From: JBCCGI01 sp039029355
GTDB lineage: Bacteria; Planctomycetota; UBA1135; GCA-002686595
Reading direction: 5' to 3'
DNA: 64,000 nt
Assembly (NCBI GenBank): GCA_039029355.1
Contig: JBCCGI010000043.1
Span: 1-64,000 of the forward strand
In this document: in pieces, positions 1 through 8,569 of the stretch
Position numbering within the stretch: position 1 is the stretch's first letter
How the letters are laid out: the number at the start of each line of letters is the position of its first letter
The notes under the pieces: generated by a model
What the model was told of the DNA's origin: nothing
The model's input: only the letters and a program-made list of their open reading frames with translations
Databases searched by the model: none
Position numbers and translations under genes: made by a program

Positions 1-40
1 ATGAAGGCGGCCTGCAAACTTCATATCACACCGGGCTGAT

Positions 41-2065
41 TTGCAGCCAGTGTTGAGCCCGTACGCGTACGGGGCGGACCACGGAGAGCGCGGCGCGCCG
101 GCGCGGCGAGCCACCGCCGACGGGCGTGCGGCGGCGCCCACCCAGCTGGCGACGGCGGGCGCGGAGCGTGCCCGTCGCCCCGCGGCCGAGGCGTCGGGAG
201 CCGCGCCCGCGTCCGAGGCAACGGAGGGCGAGCCCGCGGGCGCGCTTGCCTTCGCGTATCTCCCCGGCACGGCCGGCGCACCGCCCCCCGCGGAGTGGCC
301 GCTGCTGGTCCGCGCGACCGGAGCGCAGGCCGTGGGCGCCGACGTGGCGGTGCGGGTGGAGCTCGACTCCTTCGGGAGCTATTGGATGGAGCCGCTGCGT
401 GGAACGCTGGACGAGCACGGCGAGGCGCGCCTCGACGTCGGGCCGCTGCTGGCGAGCCTGGTCGCGCACGGCGGCGGCGAGCGCGCTTCGGAGCTGATCG
501 TCGAGGTCTCCCACCCCGACCTGGTTCCGGCCGTGGCCAGCCGGCTGCTGCCCGACGAGCTCGAACCCGAGGTCCCGCCGGCCGAGCCGCTGGTGGTCGA
601 CGTCGCGCTGCGGGCCGCGGCCGTCGTGGTCGGGCGCCTGGTGCGGGCCGAGGACGGCGCGCCGGTTCGCGGCGAACGCTTCGTGCAGTCGTACGCGCTC
701 GTCGGCGAGGAGCTCGACCAGCGCTCCGACGGCGACGCCGAGGTCGCAGACGACGGCGCGTTCCGGCTGCGGGTCAACGGCGAGGGGCCGCACGCGCTCG
801 CGCTGTATGGCGCCGGCCGCAGGCCGGCGACGGTGCGCCGCTCGCTGGCGCGCGGCCGGGTCGAGGAGCTCGGCGACGTCGCGCTCGACGCGGGCTTCGC
901 CATCCGCGGCACGGCCCTGGCGATCGACGGCGGGCGGCGGCCCGACACCAGCGTGTTCGCGCAGCTGGTGGGCGCGGGGAGCTCGCTGCCCGCTCCGGGC
1001 CACGTCGAGTCGCTGCCCTTCGGGCTGACCTGGTACCGCGGCGCCTTCGAGCTCTTCGGAGCGCAGGCGACCACCGGCCGCGACGGCGGGTTCCGGCTGG
1101 TCGGGCTGGCGCCGGAGGCGTACCAGCCGTCGGCCCACGAGCCCGACTACCGCGCGCCGCTGCCGCTGCCCCCCGCACCCGCGGTCCGCGCGCCTGGCGA
1201 GGTCGAGCTGCGGCCCCAGGCCGTGCTCATCACGCTGCGCCTCCGCTTCCCGGACGGCGCGCCGCGCGAGGGCCGCGAGCGGTGGCGCGCGGGCGAGCGG
1301 CAGGCCGACTCCAAGCTCCCGGCCTGGAGCTTCATCCAGGATCCCGTGCTGCGCCGCGCGCTCCCGCCGGCGACGAGCGTGGAGCTGACGCTGCGCTTCC
1401 GCGGGCTGCAGCCCGCGGTGCTCCTGTTCGAAACGCCGGCCGCGGGCGGGAGTTTGGAGCGCGAGGTCGAGCTCGCGCTGGACCACGACGCCGCGCGCCT
1501 CGTGCTCCTGCTTCAGGGCGCGCCGGTGCCCGAAGGCGAGCGCTTCGTGCTGTTCCAGCCCGGCGAGCCCGACCTGGAGTGGACCCGGACGGCCGCGGAC
1601 GGGCGGCTGGTGCTCGACGACCTGCCCCCCGGCGAGCTCGACCTGACGGTGACCGCCGGCGGCGACCGCTTCGCCCCGCGCGGCTTCCTGTGCCCGGCGC
1701 GAGTGCAGCTGTCCCTCGCCCCGGGCGAGGAACGCGTCGTTCCGCTCACGCTCCGCCGCGGCGGCACGCTGGTGCTGGAAGCCCTCGCTCCCGGCGGCGA
1801 GCGGGTGAGCGCGCGCTGCGAGGTCTTCGGCCCCGGCGGCGAGCCGGTGCCGATGATGTTCATGGCGCGCATCCCGAACGGCCGCGCGGCAGGCTGGGGC
1901 TACCTGTTCCACGAGGCGCCCAGCCGGGGCACCGCACCACTCGCGCCCGGTCGCTACCGGCTGCGGGTCGAGGCGGGCGACGAGTACGAGGTCGAGGAGC
2001 TCTTCGTCGACCTCGCCGAAGGCCGCACGACCGAGGCGGCGGTGCGGCTGCGCTCCCGGAGGTAG
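41..2065 (+). CDS. Carboxypeptidase-regulatory-like repeat protein
   Basis: A 674-residue protein of unknown function, rich in beta-sandwich modules of the carboxypeptidase-regulatory/transthyretin type. The recognisable module cores are near residues 190-210 (VVVGRLVRAEDGAPVRGE), 282-300 and 566-590, each a short strand followed by a D/E-G-x-PV turn. Such modules usually sit in secreted or cell-surface proteins, but no convincing signal peptide is visible: the first 60 residues are Ala/Arg-rich and low in complexity. The frame is closed by a stop at positions 2-4, so the start lies inside the window. TTG at 41 is the first candidate and GTG at 50 an alternative; neither has a clear ribosome binding site. 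High GC3 from about position 50 supports translation. A sequencing frameshift that hides a true N-terminus upstream is possible. The function is unknown, and a secreted surface role is inference. Confidence 0.6.
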   Translation: MQPVLSPYAYGADHGERGAPARRATADGRAAAPTQLATAGAERARRPAAEASGAAPASEATEGEPAGALAFAYLPGTAGAPPPAEWPLLVRATGAQAVGADVAVRVELDSFGSYWMEPLRGTLDEHGEARLDVGPLLASLVAHGGGERASELIVEVSHPDLVPAVASRLLPDELEPEVPPAEPLVVDVALRAAAVVVGRLVRAEDGAPVRGERFVQSYALVGEELDQRSDGDAEVADDGAFRLRVNGEGPHALALYGAGRRPATVRRSLARGRVEELGDVALDAGFAIRGTALAIDGGRRPDTSVFAQLVGAGSSLPAPGHVESLPFGLTWYRGAFELFGAQATTGRDGGFRLVGLAPEAYQPSAHEPDYRAPLPLPPAPAVRAPGEVELRPQAVLITLRLRFPDGAPREGRERWRAGERQADSKLPAWSFIQDPVLRRALPPATSVELTLRFRGLQPAVLLFETPAAGGSLEREVELALDHDAARLVLLLQGAPVPEGERFVLFQPGEPDLEWTRTAADGRLVLDDLPPGELDLTVTAGGDRFAPRGFLCPARVQLSLAPGEERVVPLTLRRGGTLVLEALAPGGERVSARCEVFGPGGEPVPMMFMARIPNGRAAGWGYLFHEAPSRGTAPLAPGRYRLRVEAGDEYEVEELFVDLAEGRTTEAAVRLRSRR

Positions 2066-2115
2066 GCCGAAGCGGCGGGGTGCGCGGAGCGGTCGGTAGC
2101 CGCATACTCGGCTGC

Positions 2116-3150
2116 GTGCCGTCGCTCTCCTCCTCGCTCCTGTTCGCGCTCCTGGGGCCTGCGGGCGGCCCGCAGGACCCGCCGCCGACCGCTCCGGCGC
2201 ACGCGCTCGTCCACGTCCTCCCGGCCTCCCCCGACGCGCCACCGGTCGCCCCAACGCGGCGCTTCGAGAGCGCCTGGGTCGATGCACCGCTCGGCTTCAA
2301 CGAGCTCCTGCCCTCCTGGAACGTCGCCGGCGAGGTGCCCTTCGTCGTGGAGCTGCGCGTCGCCCGCGAGGGGCGCGAGGCCCCCTCGCCGTGGCTCCAC
2401 GTCGGCGACTGGAAGCTCGGCGCGGACGCGCCGCGGGCGCCCGCGCGCGTCGACGAGGGGCGGGTGGACGTCGACTACTTCCGCTCGGAGCGCGCCTGGA
2501 ACCGCGCGCAGCTGCGGCTCCGCGCGGTGGGAGACGAAGGCGACTCGTTTCGGCCGGTGCGCGTCACGCTGTGTTTCAGCCGCATGCCGCCCCTCGCCGG
2601 CGAGCCGTCGTTCCCCGACTTCAGGCCCAAGCGAGCGCTGCGCCTCGCGGTGCCCTTCCGGCGCCAGGGCGCGGAGCGCCCCGAGCTGGCGCCGCGCATC
2701 TGCAGCCCCACCTCGCTGGCGATGGTGCTCGACTACCACGGCGCCGGCGCTCCCACCGCCGACGTGGCGGCGCGCGCCTACGACGCAGCGCACGACCTGT
2801 ACGGCGTCTGGCCGCGCGCGATCCAGACCGCGTTCAGCTACGGCGTCGAGGGCTACGTCGCGCGCTTCGCGGGCTGGTCCGAGGTCGAGCGCGAGCTCGC
2901 CGCCGGACGCCCGCTCGTGATCAGCATCGCGGCCAAGGAGGGCCAGCTGCACGGCGCGCCCTATGCGTCGACCGCGGGGCACCTGCTCGTGCTGTGCGGC
3001 TTCACGGCCGAGGGCGACGTCGAGGTGGCCGACCCGGCGGCGAAGGACGCGGCGAGCGGGACGACGGTCTACCTGCGGCGCGAGCTGGAGGTGTGCTGGC
3101 TGGCGCGCGGGGGGACGGCGTACGTGCTGCTCGGTGCGACGCCCCGCTAG
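2116..3150 (+). CDS. Secreted C39-family (papain-like) peptidase
   Basis: A 344-residue predicted exported cysteine peptidase of the peptidase_C39_2 type. The GTG start at 2116 opens a hydrophobic signal sequence (MPSLSSSLLFALLGPAGG). Residues about 60-170 form an uncharacterised beta-rich N-terminal region. The catalytic part shows the C39 signature: Cys196 in RICSPTSLAMVLDYHG, His289 in GHLLVLCGF and Asp306 in VADPAAKD, which gives the expected Cys-His-Asp order and spacing. Family members cleave peptides or act as amidase-like hydrolases outside the cytoplasm; the substrate cannot be read from the sequence. The gene starts 51 nt after the preceding stop, so the two may be co-transcribed. 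Its stop overlaps the convergent sigma-factor stop by 3 nt. The fold call is fairly secure, the biological role is not. Confidence 0.85.
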   Translation: MPSLSSSLLFALLGPAGGPQDPPPTAPAHALVHVLPASPDAPPVAPTRRFESAWVDAPLGFNELLPSWNVAGEVPFVVELRVAREGREAPSPWLHVGDWKLGADAPRAPARVDEGRVDVDYFRSERAWNRAQLRLRAVGDEGDSFRPVRVTLCFSRMPPLAGEPSFPDFRPKRALRLAVPFRRQGAERPELAPRICSPTSLAMVLDYHGAGAPTADVAARAYDAAHDLYGVWPRAIQTAFSYGVEGYVARFAGWSEVERELAAGRPLVISIAAKEGQLHGAPYASTAGHLLVLCGFTAEGDVEVADPAAKDAASGTTVYLRRELEVCWLARGGTAYVLLGATPR

Positions 3151-3716
3151 CCCCGCCGCTCCGCCAACATCCGCCCCACCCGCGCCAGTCCGCGGCTGCG
3201 CAGGATACGCACCGCGCCCTCGGACTTGCCGAGCCGCGCCGCGACCTCGGCGTTGGAGAGCTCCTCGTCGACCTGCAGCCGCAGGACCGCCGCCTGGTCC
3301 CTCGGCAGCCGCTCGATCGCGTCGCGCAGCTGCCCGGCGGCCTCGCGGCGGTGGGCGTCGTCCACGGGCGAACGCGCGGTGCGCGAAGCGGCCACGTCCG
3401 GCTCGGCCAGCTGCTCGCGGCGGGCGGCCTCGCGGCGTACCGCGCTCCAGTGGCGTACGCGGTCCGAGAGCTTCCGCTCGGTCAGCGTCCGCATCCAGCC
3501 GCGGAAGCGGGTGTCGCCGAGGTCCTCGAAGCCCGCGCGCGCTTCGAGCGCCTCGCGGCAGACCGACTGGACCAGGTCGTCGATCGACTCGCCGCCGAGG
3601 CGCGCGGTGCCCCGGCGCAAGCGGATCCAGCGGCCCAGGTCGGGCACCGCGCCTGCGAGGAGCCCTCCGAAGGAGCGCGTCGCCGAGGCTGAGGGTTGTC
3701 GATTCGAGCGGGTCAT
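3147..3716 (-). CDS. ECF-type RNA polymerase sigma factor
   Basis: A 189-residue sigma-70 family protein of the extracytoplasmic-function type. Region 2 is recognisable as IDDLVQSVCREALEAR followed by FRGWMRTLTERKLSDRVRH. Region 4 is a helix-turn-helix with AIERLPRDQAAVLRLQ and SNAEVAARLGKSEGAVRILR. Start choice: an in-frame ORF extends to 3878, but its N-terminal part is low-complexity and would overlap the divergent kinase gene, so ATG at 3716 is preferred. The Ser/Thr kinase at 3811 is divergent across 94 nt. This pairing is common in Planctomycetota, where kinases are thought to control partner sigma factors. No anti-sigma factor is adjacent. The gene converges on the C39 peptidase with overlapping stop codons. 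Target promoters are unknown. Confidence 0.8.
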   Translation of the reverse strand: MTRSNRQPSASATRSFGGLLAGAVPDLGRWIRLRRGTARLGGESIDDLVQSVCREALEARAGFEDLGDTRFRGWMRTLTERKLSDRVRHWSAVRREAARREQLAEPDVAASRTARSPVDDAHRREAAGQLRDAIERLPRDQAAVLRLQVDEELSNAEVAARLGKSEGAVRILRSRGLARVGRMLAERRG

Positions 3717-3810
3717 CGAGGACCGAGCGCCGTCTCCGCCGGCGCTCTCCCCCCTAGGGAAACCAGGTAGGATAGGTCTAGTTTGCCACGTTTCGCGCAA
3801 AAGGGTGGGG

Positions 3811-6465
3811 ATGGGCGAGCCGGAGACTGACGGTCCCGCCTCGGTCGACGACCGCGAGCTCGAGCTCGCGATCGACACCTACGAGCGCGTCGGTCCCGAA
3901 GCGCTCGAGCACTGGCTGCGCCGGCGCGGGCTCGACTCCGGCGATCTGCTCGAGCGGATCGAAGCGCTCCGCACGGCCGAGCTGCTTCGCGAGCCGCCAC
4001 GCGAAGACCTGCCCGAGCACATCGGCCGCTATCGCGTCCTGCGGCGCCTGGGCGCGGGCGCGATGGGCGTGGTTCTCCTCGGGATCGATGACGAGCTGAA
4101 CCGTCTGGTGGCGATCAAGCTGCTGACGCCGGAGCTGGCGGCCGAGGAGCGACTGCGCGAGCGCTTCCGGCGCGAGGCGCGTACCGTCGCCGGGCTGCAG
4201 CACGGGGGGATCGTCCCGGTGCTCGACGCGGGCGAGGCGGGCGGGCAGCTCTACTCGGTGCTCGAGTACGTCGGCGGCACCACCCTCGCGGAGGGCTTGA
4301 CGCGCCTACGCGACCTGACGGACGGTGACCCGCTGCGCGCGGGCGTCACCGAGCTGCGCGACGCCTTCCGGCTGGCCGACGTACCCGCCGAGGCCCAGAG
4401 CCTGGGACGGCTCGCGGCGCGCTGGACGCTGCAGCTCGCCGAGGCCCTGGCGGCTGCGCACGGCGCCGGGGTCGTGCATCGCGACGTCAAGCCGTCGAAC
4501 GTGATGATCGACGAGGACGGGCGCGCCCGCCTGCTCGACTTCGGCCTGGCGCACGTCACCGACGAGGCCCGGGTCACCTGGACCGGCGACGTCCTCGGCA
4601 CGCCGCGCTACCTCGCGCCGGAGGTCGTCCGCCAGGGCACCGGGCGCGCCGACCACCGGGTCGACCTGTTCGCGCTCGGCGCCTGCCTCTACGAGCTCCT
4701 GACGCTCGCCCCGGCGTTCGACGCGATCTCGGCGGCGCAGGTGCTGCAACAGATCCTCGAGCTCGATCCGCCGCCGCCCTCGCGGGCCAACGCGGAGGTG
4801 TCGCGCGACCTCGACGCCGTCGTGCTCGTCGCGCTCGCGAAGGAGCCGTCGCGGCGCTACCTGTCGGCGCGGGCGATGGCCGACGACCTCGCCCGGCAGC
4901 TCGCCGGAGAGCCCGTGCAGGCGCGAACGCCCGGGGTGCTTGCGCGCTGCGTGGCGCTCGCTCGGCGCCGGCCCGTTGCGGCGGGGCTAACCGCGGCGCT
5001 CGCACTCGTGCTGGTCGCCGGCGTGGGAGTCACCCTGGTCTACAACGCTCGCCTGCGCGAGCGCACGGTGCAGGCGGAGCGCTCGTACGGCGCGACCGAG
5101 TCCGCCCTGGGGTTCCTGCAGGAGCTGCTCGAGCTCTCCGACGTCGAGGAGCAGGGTCCGGACGTGCCCGCGCGCACGCTCCTGGTCGAGGGGGCGGCGC
5201 GCGTCCGCGACGACGCGCGGTGGGAGGCGGGGAGCGCCGTGCGTCCGCGCCTGGCGCGGATCCTGGGCGCGCTGTCGTGGGGCGCGGGCGACCTCGAGGC
5301 GGCGGACGAGATTCTGGCTCTCTCCGAGGAGTTGCTCGCGCGCCCGCCCGCCGAAGGGGTCGACGAGGTCGAGTGGTCGCTGGAGCTCGGGCGCGCGAGC
5401 AACTACCGCGGCAACGTGCTGCGCGGGCTCGGGCGGCGCGACGAGGCGCTCGCCAGCTACCGCGGCGCGCTCGCGGCGACGCAGGGGCGCGGCGAGGGGT
5501 CGCGCGATCTAGAGGCGACCATCCTCGCCAACCTGGCCGATCTGCTGGGCGAGCTGTGGCGCCTCCCGGAGGCCGAGCGCTACGCGCTCCGCACGCTGGA
5601 GCTGTGTGTCGGCGACGACGAAGAGACCATCGCCAACCGCGCCTGGGCGCTCATCGCGCTCAGCCGGCTGCAGGTGCGCGCGCACAAGCTCGACGAGGCC
5701 CAGGCCTCGATCGAAGAGGCGCAGCAGGTCGCGGCCCGGATGAGCGCGCGTCCGTTCCAGGAGGCGATGGTGCTCGACGCGGCCGCGATGCTGGCCGGGG
5801 CGATGAAGAAGCACGGGCACGCCGCAGAGCTCCTGGAGTCCTCCGCGGCGATCTACGAGCGGACGGTCGGGCCGGACTCGACGCTCCTTGGCGAGACGCT
5901 GATCTCGCTCGGCGGACAGCTCCACCGCGCCGGCGACTCCCCGGGCGCGCACGTCGCTCTGACGCGCGCGCTGGCGATCCTGGAGGCCAACGTGGGACCG
6001 GACCACCCCAAGCGCGGGCGCGCGCTGCACGGCCTGGGGGGGCTGGCCTACCACGCCGGCGACTACGAGCTGGCGCGCGAGCACCTGACCGAGATGATGC
6101 GCATCTGGTCGATCCACGGGCCGACGCTGGGGCTCCGCGACGAGCTGCAGATCCGCCTGATCCTGGTTTCGTGCCACCGCGAGCTCGGCGACCTGGCGGA
6201 GGCCGAGTCGCTCCTCGCGGAGAGCTGGGAGAGGATCGGCCCCGAGCACGCGGACGCCGATTGGTCCGGCCCGGAGCGCAGCCTGACGGCGGCGTGGCAC
6301 GCCGAGGACGAAGGGCGGCTCGAAGAGGCGGCGCGTCACTACGAGACGGCCCTCGTGCGCGGGCAGGACCGCGAACGCGACGCCTTCTTCCTTCAGCAGG
6401 TAGAGCGCGAGCTCGCGCGGCTCGGCCTCCCGCCGACCGCCCCGGCAAATCCGGAGAAACGCTGA
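3811..6465 (+). CDS. Membrane Ser/Thr protein kinase with TPR-rich C-terminus
   Basis: An 884-residue Hanks-type kinase. The kinase domain spans roughly residues 70-370, with glycine loop LGAGAMG (about 80), catalytic Lys in VAIKLL (103), HRDVKPSN (His223), DFG (Asp243) and an APE-type LAPEV segment. A single membrane helix lies near 391-413 (LTAALALVLVAGVGVTL). About 470 residues of helical TPR-like repeats follow outside the kinase, including a run with ALAILEANVGPDHPKRGRAL typical of the TPR_12 family. The expected topology is a cytoplasmic kinase with an extracytoplasmic TPR sensor. Start: ATG at 3811 follows the purine-rich aagggtgggg. The reading frame is open further upstream, but that part is antisense to the sigma gene. 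The divergent ECF sigma factor is the obvious candidate partner; that link is inference from position. Confidence 0.93.
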   Translation: MGEPETDGPASVDDRELELAIDTYERVGPEALEHWLRRRGLDSGDLLERIEALRTAELLREPPREDLPEHIGRYRVLRRLGAGAMGVVLLGIDDELNRLVAIKLLTPELAAEERLRERFRREARTVAGLQHGGIVPVLDAGEAGGQLYSVLEYVGGTTLAEGLTRLRDLTDGDPLRAGVTELRDAFRLADVPAEAQSLGRLAARWTLQLAEALAAAHGAGVVHRDVKPSNVMIDEDGRARLLDFGLAHVTDEARVTWTGDVLGTPRYLAPEVVRQGTGRADHRVDLFALGACLYELLTLAPAFDAISAAQVLQQILELDPPPPSRANAEVSRDLDAVVLVALAKEPSRRYLSARAMADDLARQLAGEPVQARTPGVLARCVALARRRPVAAGLTAALALVLVAGVGVTLVYNARLRERTVQAERSYGATESALGFLQELLELSDVEEQGPDVPARTLLVEGAARVRDDARWEAGSAVRPRLARILGALSWGAGDLEAADEILALSEELLARPPAEGVDEVEWSLELGRASNYRGNVLRGLGRRDEALASYRGALAATQGRGEGSRDLEATILANLADLLGELWRLPEAERYALRTLELCVGDDEETIANRAWALIALSRLQVRAHKLDEAQASIEEAQQVAARMSARPFQEAMVLDAAAMLAGAMKKHGHAAELLESSAAIYERTVGPDSTLLGETLISLGGQLHRAGDSPGAHVALTRALAILEANVGPDHPKRGRALHGLGGLAYHAGDYELAREHLTEMMRIWSIHGPTLGLRDELQIRLILVSCHRELGDLAEAESLLAESWERIGPEHADADWSGPERSLTAAWHAEDEGRLEEAARHYETALVRGQDRERDAFFLQQVERELARLGLPPTAPANPEKR

Positions 6466-6573
6466 AACGTGCGGAGCGCCCGCGGGGATCTCCCCGGGCG
6501 TAGCGGAGGCCGTTCTCACCGAGGCTCTCGGTCGCGGCCCCGCTGGTCCCTCCCAGATGGAGCACCAAGCATC

Positions 6574-8421
6574 GTGAACGCGACCCGATCCCTCCTTCGC
6601 GGCGCGGCCGTCCTGGCCGGCGCCCTCCTTGCCTTCTCCTCGACCTCCCGCGCCCAGGAACTCTACGGGCGCTGGGAGGACGACTTCGCCGGCGTCGGCG
6701 AGACGCTGGAGTACTACGTATCCCCCTCCGGCGACGACCTGACCGGCGCCGGGACGCCCGACGCGCCGTGGCGGAGCATCACCAGGGCGCTCTCCCTGGC
6801 CCAGGTGATCTGGCTCGATCCGGCGGTCATCACGCCACCGCTGAGCCCGCTTCCGATTCAGATCACGATCAACGTCGCCCCGGGTATGTACGACGCCGAG
6901 AACGGCGAGGTGTTCCCGCTGCGCTGCCCGGCCTTCGGCCTGTCCCTAGAGACCTGGCCCAACGGGTCCACGGCGGGCGGGAATCGGCCCGTGATCGACC
7001 CCGCCTTCGCCGAGACCGCGATTCTGGTGGACTGGGTCGGCAACGAGTCCATCGCGCCGAGCGTCTTCCAGGCGCTGGAGATCCAGAACACCCCGACCGG
7101 CATCCACATCGAGCCCTCGCTCCTGACGGCCGGGCTCGAAGGCGTCCTCGCGGTCGAGGTACGCGAGAGCTTCATCCACGACGCGGGCTTCGGCATCCAC
7201 ATCGTCACCGGGCCTGGCTTCCGGTCCACGCACGTCATCGAGGACAACGACATCGGCGATGAGACGGCGGTCCAGGGCGCCGGCATCCGCGAGGAGAACA
7301 GCGGAGTCGCGTCGACGCTGTATCGCTCGAACCGCGTGCAGCTCTACGAGTTCGGCATCATGATCGACGGCAACGGGCCCACCACGACGGTCCCGCGCCT
7401 CTTCAGCAACTTCGTGCAGCTCGGGGAGAACCTGCTGGAGATCAACGACTGCTCCAGCTTCGTCGTCAACAACACGATCGCGTTCGCGCTGGACTTCACG
7501 GTGATTCCCGAGGTCAACGGCGTGACGATCGGCGGCGGCTTCGTGCAGCTCCACAACAACATCCTCTGGAACCCGGAGACGCCGAGCGGCCTCGCCGCGA
7601 TCGACCTGACGATCAGCGGCGCCGGTACGACCCAGGCCACCAACCTGATCGAGGACAACGCAGGCGGGCTCACGCCGGGCTTCGTCGGCGGCAACATCCA
7701 TCCGGGCTTCGTGGCCGCTGACCTGCATCTCCTGCCGACGTCGGCGATGATCGGCGCGGGGACGAACGCGCAGGTCTTCGATCCGGCTGACACGGTCGAC
7801 TCGACCACCGCGGGGTCGCTCTTCGTGCGAACCGACTTCCCCGTCGACAACGACATGGACACGCGCCTCTTCCTCTCCAGCGTCGAGGCCGGTCCGGCCG
7901 CGGTGGTCGACCTCGGCGGGGACGAGTTCCTCGGACTGAACCCCGCGGGGGCGCCCGAGTGCCGCATCACGATGCCCAACACGCCGACCCAGGACTCGCG
8001 CGGACACGTGCTCGCACAACCCGGTGGCACCCTCTCCTCGAGCGATTGGACCGGCACGTTCACGCTCAGTGGACCGCCGAACGGCCTCTGGTTCCTGCTG
8101 CTCGGCTTCGGCTTCTTCGATGCCGTCGCAGACCCGAACGCGGGAGTCGTCGTACCGAACGGCTCTGTCTACCAGAGCCTGATGGTCCCCACGCTACCGT
8201 CGATGGGCAGCCTACAGCTCGACCTGATCTTCCAGCTCAACGCGCTGAACGGCAGCTTCAACGTGCTGGGCGTCTCGACGGTTCCTGCGCTGGCCCTCGG
8301 CACCGCCCCCACCAGCTTCGCCGAGGCGGAGCTCTACCTCCAGATGCTCACCTTCGACCCGGTGACCCAGCGCACCGCGGCTTCGAACCGTCAAAGGGTC
8401 GAGCTCAACGAGCGGCCCTAG
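6574..8421 (+). CDS. Secreted DUF1565/parallel beta-helix protein
   Basis: A 615-residue exported protein. GTG at 6574 gives a signal peptide (hydrophobic run AAVLAGALLAFSS, likely cleavage after SRAQ). Residues about 45-75 match the DUF1565 opening of right-handed beta-helix proteins (YYVSPSGDDLTGAGTPDAPW). The following 350 residues have the N/D/G-rich stacked-coil pattern of pectate-lyase-like folds (for example VVNNTIAF and LHNNILWNPETP). The last about 120 residues form a separate beta-rich domain that resembles the C-terminal domains of other secreted proteins in this window. No catalytic residues of a characterised polysaccharide lyase could be assigned, so enzyme activity is not claimed. 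A strong hairpin follows the stop at 8446-8492. Cell-surface or secreted location is inferred from the signal peptide. Confidence 0.85.
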   Translation: MNATRSLLRGAAVLAGALLAFSSTSRAQELYGRWEDDFAGVGETLEYYVSPSGDDLTGAGTPDAPWRSITRALSLAQVIWLDPAVITPPLSPLPIQITINVAPGMYDAENGEVFPLRCPAFGLSLETWPNGSTAGGNRPVIDPAFAETAILVDWVGNESIAPSVFQALEIQNTPTGIHIEPSLLTAGLEGVLAVEVRESFIHDAGFGIHIVTGPGFRSTHVIEDNDIGDETAVQGAGIREENSGVASTLYRSNRVQLYEFGIMIDGNGPTTTVPRLFSNFVQLGENLLEINDCSSFVVNNTIAFALDFTVIPEVNGVTIGGGFVQLHNNILWNPETPSGLAAIDLTISGAGTTQATNLIEDNAGGLTPGFVGGNIHPGFVAADLHLLPTSAMIGAGTNAQVFDPADTVDSTTAGSLFVRTDFPVDNDMDTRLFLSSVEAGPAAVVDLGGDEFLGLNPAGAPECRITMPNTPTQDSRGHVLAQPGGTLSSSDWTGTFTLSGPPNGLWFLLLGFGFFDAVADPNAGVVVPNGSVYQSLMVPTLPSMGSLQLDLIFQLNALNGSFNVLGVSTVPALALGTAPTSFAEAELYLQMLTFDPVTQRTAASNRQRVELNERP

Positions 8422-8445
8422 GCGAAGGAGACGCGCTCGTCGGGC

Positions 8446-8492
8446 GAACCGGCCCCGAGGCACCACCAAGGCGCGGCCCTCGGGGTCGGTTC
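8446..8492 (+). terminator. Hairpin downstream of the beta-helix gene
   Basis: Arms at 8446-8460 (gaaccggccccgagg) and 8478-8492 (cctcggggtcggttc) pair over 15 bp with one mismatch around a 17-nt loop. Flanking gcgaagg and ccttcgc can extend the stem. It lies 25 nt after the stop codon at 8421. There is no clear U-tract, so it may stabilise the 3' end or act as a Rho-assisted terminator. Confidence 0.55.
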
Positions 8493-8569
8493 CCTTCGCG
8501 CGACCTGGAACCGATCGACCGCGGGTTATCCTGGAGGCCTTCCGCCCCCCAAACCAGGATCCCCCCCCC

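Noticed and set aside
26..2287. 753-codon open frame on the minus strand opposite the first gene
   Set aside because: Arg/Gln/Ala-rich sequence without family motifs; it is the antisense shadow of the high-GC gene at 41-2065.
3717..3878. N-terminal extension of the ECF sigma factor to 3878
   Set aside because: The extension is Ser/Pro/Gly-rich without sigma motifs and would overlap the start of the divergent kinase.
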